The notes under the pieces: model-generated | Databases searched by the model: none | What the model was told of the DNA's origin: nothing | What the model saw: only the letters and a program-made list of their open reading frames with translations | Translations under genes and position numbers: made by a program | Shown: piece by piece, positions 1 through 5,386 of the stretch | How positions within the stretch are numbered: the stretch's first letter is position 1 | Layout: every line of letters starts with the position of its first letter | Origin: an uncultured Rhodospirillales bacterium | Lineage (GTDB): Bacteria > Pseudomonadota > Alphaproteobacteria > RF32 > CAG-239 | Direction of reading: 5' to 3' | Length of the DNA stretch: 7,541 nucleotides | NCBI GenBank assembly: GCA_902795665.1 | Contig: CADBMA010000113.1 | Location: 1-7,541 of the forward strand

Positions 1-1
1 G

Positions 2-1150
2 TTTTTGCATCCGTATGTTGCTGTTGCGGGAAATACATCTGATGCAGCACAGGCTGTACGTGTGGCTTGTCCGATAGATAAAAAGCCAACGATAACTTTT
101 TCTGGCATCGACTTTCCTGGTAGTGAATTTGCTAAAGCAACATCGTTTGAGAATGTTAATTTGAAATTTATTACTGATGACAGTACTTTCACTGCTCCGT
201 TAACAGTAAAGTCTGGCAATATAACGATTAGCAGTAATCAGCTTTATTTGAGTAAAAAAACAACGCTAATCGGAGCGGCAAATAATGGCAGCACAATTAC
301 CGGCTCACGCTTGGATGTAGCTAATGAGTTTAGCTCAAAGAACTATAACTATGACCTGACGACGTTGGTGATAAGCAATATCGGTGAAGGAAAAAGTTTG
401 CCCAAAGTATTCAAGCCGGTATTTATTGAAGGAGCGTCGAATAGTAACCGCGGAACTATCAATACTCAAAATTTATATTTGACTGGTATTGCAGGCTTTA
501 AGTATATCAATGCAAATGTGAGTGGTTATACTCATAACGCAAACAATACCCCTCTTTCGGGAGTCGGAATAGGATTGGCCGAAGGAAAGCTCGGAACAGA
601 GGATACGAGCTATTGTCAGGATGATACTTTTTTGTCTTTGTTTAATAGTCAATTGTCAGCCAATAATCTCTATATTTGCTCTATGAGTGCGATTGGCGAT
701 CCAGAAAATGATATTATCATTAATCATACTGAATCTAGATACGAGCAGCCCAATGGTACTGGAAGGGTTGTTATTGGTAGAAGGGGTCGGCTTCAAAGAG
801 ACTATTTTGACTCAAATGACGATTTATCAATTGCGACACCAGAATATAGTTTTATAAGCTATCAACAACATTTGCATGATATAGAATCCAAAGATAAGAA
901 AGGTTCATATATGGGATCGAATGGTTCGGTGGTTAATTTTTCGGATAAGACATTTCTTCGTGCTAATACGGGCAAGCACCGTCATAATGATAATGGAACA
1001 CACTATCATCACCATGCCTGGAGCTGCCGAATGGTGGCTCAAACACCATCATGTTCTCAAAGTGGTGAACGGAGAGTGTGTGAACGTTGGAGAGGTTGGA
1101 ATGAAGCTAAATGCACGGATCCATTTTTTGTTAGATATTATGAAGAATAG
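2..1150 (+). CDS. Unknown protein with His/Cys-rich C-terminus, 5' end missing
   Basis: I do not recognise the family. The reading frame is open to the left edge of the window, and there is no Shine-Dalgarno before the TTG at position 5, so the true start lies upstream. The 381 residues counted from that TTG are rich in Asn, Ser, Thr and Gly, with alternating hydrophobic/polar stretches (about residues 40-110) that suggest beta strands, perhaps a beta-helix or beta-sandwich; no membrane segment is visible in this part. The C-terminal end differs: H325, H327, H333, H335, H336 and H337 are followed by C341, C350, C359 and C370 with W339, W362 and W365. That layout suggests metal binding, disulphides, or both. 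The composition fits a secreted or surface protein such as a pilin-like or fibre protein, but this is a guess. The stop is TAG at 1148-1150, and no clear + strand terminator follows. The AT-rich codon use differs from the lipoprotein gene downstream. That it is a real gene is fairly sure; its function is unknown. Confidence 0.72.
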   Translation, partial: FLHPYVAVAGNTSDAAQAVRVACPIDKKPTITFSGIDFPGSEFAKATSFENVNLKFITDDSTFTAPLTVKSGNITISSNQLYLSKKTTLIGAANNGSTITGSRLDVANEFSSKNYNYDLTTLVISNIGEGKSLPKVFKPVFIEGASNSNRGTINTQNLYLTGIAGFKYINANVSGYTHNANNTPLSGVGIGLAEGKLGTEDTSYCQDDTFLSLFNSQLSANNLYICSMSAIGDPENDIIINHTESRYEQPNGTGRVVIGRRGRLQRDYFDSNDDLSIATPEYSFISYQQHLHDIESKDKKGSYMGSNGSVVNFSDKTFLRANTGKHRHNDNGTHYHHHAWSCRMVAQTPSCSQSGERRVCERWRGWNEAKCTDPFFVRYYEE

Positions 1151-1153
1151 CAT

Positions 1154-1207
1154 CCCGCCCAAGATTGATGCCTGTATGGGCACAGTCTAAAATCCCTTTA
1201 GGGCGGG
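1154..1207. other. Inverted repeat downstream of the first gene
   Basis: CCCGCCC at 1154-1160 is perfectly complementary to GGGCGGG at 1201-1207. Inside it, TGCC 1169-1172 can pair with GGCA 1179-1182, and CCCT 1194-1197 with AGGG 1200-1203. The repeat starts 4 nt after the stop codon of the first gene, so it could form the 3' end structure of that mRNA. No T-run follows, so it is not a classical intrinsic terminator. Confidence 0.4.
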
Positions 1208-1215
1208 CCCTCTAT

Positions 1216-1249
1216 AAAAAAGGCGGAAGGCAGGTTGCTGTCTTCCGTC
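1216..1249 (-). terminator. Hairpin plus T-run, minus-strand orientation
   Basis: Bases 1222-1233 pair with 1238-1249 in a 12-bp stem (two G-U pairs) around the loop GTTG. Six A residues at 1216-1221 precede the stem on the + strand, so on the minus strand the hairpin is followed directly by TTTTTT. This is the layout of a Rho-independent terminator for leftward transcription. On the + strand no T-run follows directly, although a T-rich stretch begins near 1268. No minus-strand gene is recognisable to the right of it, so what it would terminate is unclear. Confidence 0.5.
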
Positions 1250-1304
1250 TGTGGAGGAGGGAGGATTATTTTTTGTTGTTTTATTATGTTGGAGGATTGA
1301 GGCG

Positions 1305-1343
1305 TACTCGTTGTTGCGGGTTATACTCCCTCGTGATGATGAT
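1305..1343. repeat. Possible decayed copy of the palindromic repeat
   Basis: Bases 1305-1320 match 1359-1374 (the left end of the better repeat and four bases before it) at 13 of 16 positions. A few bases further on, CCTCGTGATGATGA resembles the right end CCTCGCAATAACGA at about 10 of 14 positions. This could be an older, shorter copy beside the intact one. With this little sequence, chance similarity cannot be excluded. Confidence 0.3.
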
Positions 1344-1362
1344 AAGGACAATGACACATACT

Positions 1363-1438
1363 CGTCATTGCGAGCGCAGCGACGCAATCCAGTATAAATG
1401 TTATTCTTCGCACGGCGTTACCACGCCTCGCAATAACG
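1363..1438. repeat. Palindromic intergenic repeat (CGTCATTGCGAG type)
   Basis: The ends form an inverted repeat: CGTCATTGCGAG at 1363-1374 against CTCGCAATAACG at 1427-1438, 11 of 12 bases complementary. Within the left half ATTGCG 1367-1372 can also pair with CGCAAT 1383-1388, and within the right half GGCGT 1414-1418 pairs with ACGCC 1423-1427 across a 4-nt loop. From memory, repeats starting with TCATTGCGAG and ending with CTCGCAATGA are dispersed in the intergenic regions of many bacterial genomes, including Alphaproteobacteria. Only one good copy is in this window, so dispersal in this genome is inferred. No transposase is nearby. It may act as a small non-autonomous element or a structured mRNA end. 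Confidence 0.65.
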
Positions 1439-1488
1439 AATGAAGAGCGATGACAGATAAACAAAAGACAAAAATGACAAAAACAAAC

Positions 1489-1517
1489 TTGACAGATGAT
1501 AAAAATATTGATATAAA
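1489..1517 (+). promoter_or_regulatory. Near-consensus sigma70 promoter for the lipoprotein gene
   Basis: TTGACA at 1489-1494 (perfect -35) is followed after a 17-nt spacer by TATAAA at 1512-1517 (5 of 6 matches to the -10 consensus). Transcription would start near 1524 and give a leader of about 180 nt before the ATG at 1703. This is a proteobacterial-type promoter; the Bacteroidetes type (TTTG about -33, TAnnTTTG about -7) is not seen in front of this gene. The local sequence is A/T-rich, which raises the chance of a fortuitous match. Confidence 0.6.
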
Positions 1518-1702
1518 ATGCAAATGTAATTTAAGAGTCTTTCGGACTATAAGCGAAAAAGTTTCATTTTATTATTATCTACGGCTATTATGGACAAAAA
1601 ATATTATTGCGAGAGTGATAAGAGAGGCAAGGTCGTAGTTTTTTGCTGTGTAATTTTAAAATAACGCTAAAAAACAATATTAATCAAAAAAATTTAAGCC
1701 TT

Positions 1703-2968
1703 ATGAAAACAAACAAATTTTGGTCAATCGTTGCCATGGTGGCAATGGTGGCAAGCATGGCAATTTTCGCATCTTGCGAAAAAGATCCTCAACCTACACC
1801 CAATCCCACCCCCACCCCCGATCCGGTGAACCCACCCGAGGTGGTCGACAAAGGAACCGGAAGCGTTTCTTCGTCAATGGTGACCAACTCCGCCGGCGAC
1901 ACCCTTGGTATCGGCATCGCCTACACGTCGTGGATAAAAATCCAAAAAGACGGCGAAGAAAAAACGGTGGAAGTAACTCTCAACAACCTGCTCGGCAACG
2001 TCGATACCACGGTCTATGTCGATGACTTTGATTTCGGCGACTGTCAAACCAACATCAGCTACCAAAAACGCGGCGAAAGAGTTGAAGGGGCGGTGACAAT
2101 CATCGACTCGGCTCTTATCTATACCGTTAACTGCGGCAACACCGTGTTTGAGTATGTGATGACCTATGAGACGGCAGTTTATGATGACGGCACTACCCGT
2201 GCGGTAATGCCCAGCCATCAGCTCCGAAATGTCAGAAATTCGGGTGCACCGGAGGTTGTGACAGTTGAATCGGATGACGATGGTACCAATGCCTATACAA
2301 GGCGCCAAATCAATCACTCGATTGTTGTTAATCTGGGGCAGGACTACACTCTCAACGCAAGAGTAAAAGCTCGTAAATTCTTGCAGCCGCTCAGCCAAGG
2401 AGCTTATATTAAAATGAGCTCGCTGACATCCAGCAACCTTGAGGTTGTGAACGGAGTGCTTAACTCGAGTATTACCGTGCATTATCGCTGGTCAAACGGC
2501 AATGAAAACGATGAAACTTATACGAGAGAACTCTCAATAAGCGGAGAAGAAATTCGTTGGGTGGATACGTTATTCGTTGTGAATGGGCCTGTGGCAGAAC
2601 CGAATCTGGTATCTTCTGAAGTTGTGAATGTTGCCCGCGAAGTGGTTGACGATGTTAGTCCATATGTTATCGCAGAGCGATATACCGATCATTGGAACGG
2701 ACATTATGATGTATTTGATCTCTATAATGAGTTTATGTACACCAAGTATAGTTATAATGACGGGGTGATGCAATGTGAATTTCCATTTCCGAGTGACGGC
2801 GTGAATGTTGAACCTAATGATACTCGGTTTGAGTATAACAGCAGAGGAAGTGACGACAATGGCAATTATACAATATTTTTCTTTGAATCAGTTGTCGTTA
2901 CGTGGTTTACCTCATCAGGGTTCAGGCATAGCACAGTTTCTGTCATAGGTATGAAGTTTTACGGGTGA
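1703..2968 (+). CDS. Predicted lipoprotein, Bacteroidetes-like signal peptide and linker
   Basis: The 421-aa product begins with a classic signal peptide: Lys2 and Lys5, a hydrophobic core (about residues 7-22, rich in Met, Val and Ala), then Phe-Ala-Ser-Cys25 as a relaxed lipobox. Cys25 should be lipidated and the protein anchored in a membrane, probably the outer one; Glu at +2 is not the Asp that retains E. coli lipoproteins in the inner membrane. A Pro/Thr linker spans residues 29-45. The rest is beta-rich with no family I recognise; further Cys lie at 114, 144 and 358. I chose the ATG at 1703 over the frame's upstream TTG at 1643 because only this start puts the signal peptide at the N-terminus. 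No Shine-Dalgarno precedes it, only an A-rich stretch, as is usual in Bacteroidetes. The SCEKD-Pro-rich start also resembles that phylum, so transfer is possible. The 5' half is richer in C (CCC, GGC, ACC codons) than the 3' third. A strong terminator follows the stop by 4 nt. Function unknown. Confidence 0.85.
   Translation: MKTNKFWSIVAMVAMVASMAIFASCEKDPQPTPNPTPTPDPVNPPEVVDKGTGSVSSSMVTNSAGDTLGIGIAYTSWIKIQKDGEEKTVEVTLNNLLGNVDTTVYVDDFDFGDCQTNISYQKRGERVEGAVTIIDSALIYTVNCGNTVFEYVMTYETAVYDDGTTRAVMPSHQLRNVRNSGAPEVVTVESDDDGTNAYTRRQINHSIVVNLGQDYTLNARVKARKFLQPLSQGAYIKMSSLTSSNLEVVNGVLNSSITVHYRWSNGNENDETYTRELSISGEEIRWVDTLFVVNGPVAEPNLVSSEVVNVAREVVDDVSPYVIAERYTDHWNGHYDVFDLYNEFMYTKYSYNDGVMQCEFPFPSDGVNVEPNDTRFEYNSRGSDDNGNYTIFFFESVVVTWFTSSGFRHSTVSVIGMKFYG
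1736..1753 (+). repeat. 9-bp tandem duplication in the signal peptide
   Basis: ATGGTGGCA occurs twice in a row (1736-1744 and 1745-1753). It encodes two copies of Met-Val-Ala in the hydrophobic core of the lipoprotein signal peptide. It is in frame with the codons, so gain or loss of a copy would change core length without a frameshift. Confidence 0.8.
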
Positions 2969-2972
2969 ACAA

Positions 2973-3013
2973 AAAAGGTCAAATCTGTTTTGCAGATTTG
3001 GCCTTTTGTTTTT
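2973..3013 (+). terminator. Rho-independent terminator after the lipoprotein gene
   Basis: Bases 2973-2987 pair with 2993-3007 in a 15-bp stem (one T-G wobble) around the 5-nt loop TTTTG. The distal part of the stem and the bases after it form a T-rich run (TTTTGTTTTTG, from 3004). The stem begins 4 nt after the TGA at 2966-2968. The A-run on the left arm means it could also stop leftward transcription. It separates the accessory gene from the ribosomal operon. Confidence 0.92.
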
Positions 3014-3043
3014 GTCTATATGCCGGATAAATCAACGCGGCAA

Positions 3044-3064
3044 TCTGACTCAAACAGAGTCGGA
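3044..3064. other. Short perfect hairpin
   Basis: TCTGACTC 3044-3051 pairs with GAGTCGGA 3057-3064 (8 bp, one T-G wobble) across the loop AAACA. No T-run follows on either strand. It lies between the terminator and the rpsJ promoter, and its role is unknown; it could be a protein-binding palindrome or a relic. Confidence 0.4.
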
Positions 3065-3085
3065 GCAATAGATTCGTGAATGACG

Positions 3086-3137
3086 AAAATTTTAAAAAAT
3101 TTGATTTTTTTGCTTGCAATATATGTTTGAATATGTT
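3086..3137 (+). promoter_or_regulatory. Putative rpsJ/S10 operon promoter with A/T-rich upstream tract
   Basis: TTGCTT at 3110-3115 and TATGTT at 3132-3137 are separated by 16 nt, a reasonable sigma70 match. Directly upstream, 3086-3111 is nearly all A and T, like the UP elements of strong rRNA and ribosomal-protein promoters. Transcription would begin near 3144, leaving a leader of about 160 nt before rpsJ. The boxes are not consensus, so the exact placement is uncertain. Confidence 0.5.
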
Positions 3138-3305
3138 ACAAAGCGCTCACATTAACCGGTTGGAGCGTTTTGTAACTCCGCCGGTTGTAATATGAAATAT
3201 CCCGCAAATCCTTGAATTTTAAGGTGTTTGCACAAGGTTAATTTTTTGGGCGGCAGTTTGGCTATGTGCGAATCGTGCCGTCTGGTTATAGGAAAAGTAT
3301 TTAAA
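3138..3305 (+). promoter_or_regulatory. Structured S10 operon leader
   Basis: Three hairpins can be drawn. A: 3138-3148 with 3163-3173 (11 bp, one G-T), right arm ending in GTTTTGT. B: AACCGG 3154-3159 plus GGAG 3162-3165 with CTCC 3176-3179 plus CCGGTT 3181-3186 (10 bp, small internal loop). C: GCAAA 3204-3208 plus CCTT 3210-3213 with AAGG 3221-3224 plus TTTGC 3227-3231. A and B share GGAG, so they cannot coexist. In E. coli the S10 leader is the target of autogenous control by L4; whether anything similar happens here is not known. If transcription starts near 3144, hairpin A would lose part of its left arm. Confidence 0.4.
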
Positions 3306-3617
3306 ATGATGGATACACAAAATATAAGAATTCGCCTCAAGGCTTTTGATCATCGTCTGCTCGACTTGTCTACTACAGAAATCGTGCATACCGCCAAAAG
3401 AACAGGGGCAAACGTAAGAGGTCCAATTCCTCTTCCGACACGAATCGAGAAATTTACGGTTAACCGTTCTCCGCACGTGGATAAAAAATCACGCGAGCAG
3501 TTCGAAATTAGAACTCATAAGAGACTTCTCGATATCGTAAATCCAACACCGCAAACCGTCGATGCTTTGATGAAGCTTGATTTGGCCGCCGGTGTTAATG
3601 TTGAAATTAAACTGTAA
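3306..3617 (+). CDS. rpsJ: 30S ribosomal protein S10
   Basis: S10 binds in the 3' (head) domain of the 30S subunit and, as NusE, joins the NusB antitermination complex. The 103-aa product matches the family's usual length of about 102-104. Hallmarks are IRIRLKAFDH near the N-terminus, the central loop with RGPIPLPTR and KFTVNRSPHVDKKSREQFE, and the C-terminal motif RTHKRLLDIVNPTPQTVDALMKLDL, typical of Alphaproteobacteria. Two ATG codons lie in tandem at 3306 and 3309, so the protein may be 103 or 102 aa. An AGGA at 3290-3293 serves either, with slightly long spacing. The frame is open upstream (ATG at 3264), but an extension has no family support. First gene of the S10 operon; no tuf gene sits before it in this window. 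Confidence 0.96.
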   Translation: MMDTQNIRIRLKAFDHRLLDLSTTEIVHTAKRTGANVRGPIPLPTRIEKFTVNRSPHVDKKSREQFEIRTHKRLLDIVNPTPQTVDALMKLDLAAGVNVEIKL

Positions 3618-3654
3618 TTGTTTGTTATAAAATAATTACCCGTAATAAAAAAAG

Positions 3655-3694
3655 CAATGTTGGCTTTCGCAAAATGTCGGAGGTCAACCAATTG
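3655..3694 (+). other. Intercistronic hairpin between rpsJ and rplC
   Basis: CAAT plus GTTGGC (3655-3664) can pair with GTCAAC plus ATTG (3683-3694) with a 2-nt bulge and one G-T pair, giving about 10 bp around an 18-nt loop that contains a CGGAGG stretch (3679-3684 partly in the stem). The rplC Shine-Dalgarno (about 3698) lies just outside the stem. The 94-nt gap is the longest in this operon, which leaves room for translational control or mRNA processing. This is only a drawn fold. Confidence 0.35.
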
Positions 3695-3711
3695 AAAAGG
3701 AAAAATAAAAA

Positions 3712-4431
3712 ATGCGTACTGGTTTAATCGCAAAAAAATTGGGAATGTCCCGCATTTTTGAAGCAAACGGAACTCATGTGCCGGTTACGGTTTTGAGCGT
3801 TGACAATCTTCAGGTTGTTGCCGTGAAAACACAAGAAAAGGACGGCTATACCGCTGTTCAGCTCGGTACCGGCGCTGTTAAGGTTAAAAATGTTTCAAAG
3901 GCTCTTAAAGGACATTTCGCAAAGGCTAATGTTGAGCCGAAAAAGAAACTGGGTGAGTTCAGAGTGTCTGAAGACTGCCTGCTTTCTGTTGGTGCTGAAT
4001 TATCTGTAGAACATTTTGTCTGCGGACAATATGTTGATGTTTGTGCAACCTCTATCGGTAAAGGCTTTGCCGGTCCGATGAAACGTCATAATTTCGGCGG
4101 TTTGGAGGCTAGCCACGGTGTGTCTATTTCGCACCGCTCACATGGTTCTACAGGTCAAAGACAGGACCCGGGTAGAGTGTTTAAAGGCAAAAAAATGGCC
4201 GGACATATGGGGGCTGAGCGTGTTACTGTTCAGAACCTTAAAGTTGTGGCTGTTGATGCTGACAAAGGTTTGATTATGGTTAAGGGTGGTGTTCCAGGGA
4301 GTGAAAACGCTTGGGTTCGCATTACCGATGCTGTTAAAAAAACCGCCAATGTTGAGCTTCCTTTGCCTGCAGGTTTGAAAAAAGTTGATGCACCTGTCGC
4401 AGTTAAAGCTGAAACAGCTGATAATGCATAA
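3712..4431 (+). CDS. rplC: 50S ribosomal protein L3
   Basis: L3 binds 23S rRNA early in 50S assembly and sends a loop towards the peptidyl transferase centre. At 239 aa it is longer than the 209-aa E. coli protein; the extra length is mainly an Ala/Val/Lys-rich tail after about residue 212. Family marks are the start RTGLIAKKLGMSRIF, then GKGFAGPMKRHNFGG near residues 119-133 and the loop HRSHGSTGQRQDPGRVFKGK (about 141-160), followed by KMAGHMGAERVTVQNL. The segment GSTGQRQDPG (145-154) corresponds to the one carrying the PrmB-methylated glutamine in E. coli. An AGGA at 3698-3701 lies 10 nt before the ATG. It is followed 17 nt later by rplD. Confidence 0.97.
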   Translation: MRTGLIAKKLGMSRIFEANGTHVPVTVLSVDNLQVVAVKTQEKDGYTAVQLGTGAVKVKNVSKALKGHFAKANVEPKKKLGEFRVSEDCLLSVGAELSVEHFVCGQYVDVCATSIGKGFAGPMKRHNFGGLEASHGVSISHRSHGSTGQRQDPGRVFKGKKMAGHMGAERVTVQNLKVVAVDADKGLIMVKGGVPGSENAWVRITDAVKKTANVELPLPAGLKKVDAPVAVKAETADNA

Positions 4432-4448
4432 AATAAAGGATTGAAGTT

Positions 4449-5069
4449 ATGAAACAGGACATCTTGAGTTTAGATAATAAAAACGTTGGTTCTATTGAAC
4501 TTAATGAATCGATTTTCGGTTTGGAAGTCAGAGCCGATGTTTTGCAACGGGTTGTAAGATGGCAATTGGCCAAAATGCAAGCCGGAACCCACAAAACTAA
4601 AGGCCGTTCGGAAGTTGCTTTGACACCGGCTAAACCGTTCAAACAAAAAGGTTCGGGTAATGCTCGTCAAGGTAGCCGCAAGGGTACTCAGTTTAGAAAA
4701 GGTGGTATTGTGTTTGGTCCGGTTGTTCGTGATCATTCACATGAGTTGACCAAGAAATTCAGACAATTGGGTCTGAAAATTGCGCTTTCTTCAAAAGTTA
4801 AGGAAGGCAACTTGGCAGTTATCGACGAGGCAAAGCTGGCTTCGCCAAAAACCAAAGATTTGCAGAGCAAATTGAACGGTTTGGGTTGGAACAACTGCTT
4901 GTTTATCGACGGTAACGAAGTGGATATTAATTTTGCTTTGGCATCACGCAATATTGCCGGTGTGGATGTTTTGCCGTCAATGGGTGCCAATGTATATGAC
5001 ATTTTGAGAAGAGACAAACTGGTGTTGACTAAAGACGCCGTTAACTGCTTGGAGGAAAGACTGAAATGA
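4449..5069 (+). CDS. rplD: 50S ribosomal protein L4
   Basis: L4 is a core 50S protein whose extended loop lines the peptide exit tunnel near L22. In E. coli it also represses the S10 operon; that role is not established here. The 206-aa product matches the usual length (201 in E. coli). The basic tunnel loop is clear at about residues 64-90 (KQKGSGNARQGSRKGTQFRKGG, with G68, G70, R73, G75 and R77), followed by the conserved GPVVRDHSHELTKKFRQLGLKIALS. The C-terminal half has the alpha/beta fold pattern ending in DILRRDKLVLTKDAV. AAAGGA lies just before the ATG at 4449. Its TGA overlaps the rplW ATG by four bases (ATGA), suggesting coupled translation. Confidence 0.97.
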   Translation: MKQDILSLDNKNVGSIELNESIFGLEVRADVLQRVVRWQLAKMQAGTHKTKGRSEVALTPAKPFKQKGSGNARQGSRKGTQFRKGGIVFGPVVRDHSHELTKKFRQLGLKIALSSKVKEGNLAVIDEAKLASPKTKDLQSKLNGLGWNNCLFIDGNEVDINFALASRNIAGVDVLPSMGANVYDILRRDKLVLTKDAVNCLEERLK

Positions 5070-5383
5070 AAAAGAATGTTAAAGCCAACAATGTAGTTGC
5101 GTCAATGTACGATACATTGGTTCGTCCGGTAATCACTGAGAAGTCTATGCTTGCTTCAGAAAACGGAAAGGTTGTTTTCCGCGTTCCTCTGTCTGCCAGC
5201 AAAGAAGCTATTAAAGCTGCCGTTGAAGCTATTTTTAGCGTTAAGGTCGTTAAAGTGAATACTATTCGTCAGTTTGGTAAGGTAAAGAGATTCAGAGGCT
5301 ATGTTGGTCAACGTTCTGACTATAAAAAAGCCATGGTTACCCTTGCCGAAGGTCAAAATATTGATGTTACAACAGGAATTTAA
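5066..5383 (+). CDS. rplW: 50S ribosomal protein L23
   Basis: L23 sits at the exit of the peptide tunnel and docks trigger factor, the signal recognition particle and the translocon. The product is 105 aa (100 in E. coli). The family mark RPVITEKS is at residues 20-27, and a basic extended loop runs through GKVKRFRGYVGQRSDYKKA with VTL after it. GGAGG at 5051-5055, inside rplD, is 10 nt before this ATG, which supports this start over the ATG at 5105 (residue 14) that would drop a 13-residue Lys/Asn-rich leader. The gene overlaps rplD by four bases and is three bases from rplB. Confidence 0.96.
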   Translation: MKKNVKANNVVASMYDTLVRPVITEKSMLASENGKVVFRVPLSASKEAIKAAVEAIFSVKVVKVNTIRQFGKVKRFRGYVGQRSDYKKAMVTLAEGQNIDVTTGI

Positions 5384-5386
5384 AAG

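Larger units (their letters stand above)
1151..1702. other. Non-coding, repeat-rich intergenic region
   Basis: This stretch of about 550 bp lies between two + strand genes, and I find no protein gene in it. Small open frames here (for example 1450-1638 on + and 1187-1387 on -) lack a Shine-Dalgarno, have biased low-complexity products, and in part read through the palindromic repeat. It contains, in order, the 1154-1207 inverted repeat, a minus-strand terminator-like hairpin, a possible decayed repeat copy (1305-1343), a palindromic repeat (1363-1438), and a near-consensus sigma70 promoter (1489-1517) that would give a 5' untranslated region of about 180 nt ahead of the lipoprotein gene. Confidence 0.6.

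Noticed and set aside
1187..1387. 66-aa open frame on the minus strand across the terminator hairpin and repeat
   Set aside because: Its product is translated repeat and hairpin sequence; no start signal or recognisable protein character.
1165..1443. 92-aa open frame on the + strand over the palindromic repeat
   Set aside because: Part of the frame is simply the repeat read through (CERSDAIQ is a typical spurious translation of this element).
1355..1445. CRISPR array or attachment site
   Set aside because: Only one good repeat unit is present, with inverted rather than regularly spaced direct repeats, and no cas gene, integrase or tRNA is nearby.
1450..1638. 62-aa open frame on the + strand
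   Set aside because: No Shine-Dalgarno, Lys/Thr/Asn-rich low-complexity start, and it spans the near-consensus promoter.
1874..2482. 202-aa open frame on the minus strand inside the lipoprotein gene
   Set aside because: Shadow of the + strand gene, which has a clear signal peptide and terminator; no ribosome site or family character for the minus frame.
3138..3173. Hairpin A read as a Rho-independent terminator ahead of rpsJ
   Set aside because: The tail is only GTTTTGTAAC, not a proper T-run, and it would overlap the predicted start site; kept as part of the leader structure instead.
3228..3305. N-terminal extension of S10 from upstream in-frame starts (TTG 3228, ATG 3264), the latter with a Cys-x-x-Cys
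   Set aside because: S10 is 102-104 aa across bacteria, the extension has no family support, and the AGGA at 3290 fits the ATGs at 3306/3309. A short leader peptide is not possible in this frame because no stop separates it from rpsJ.
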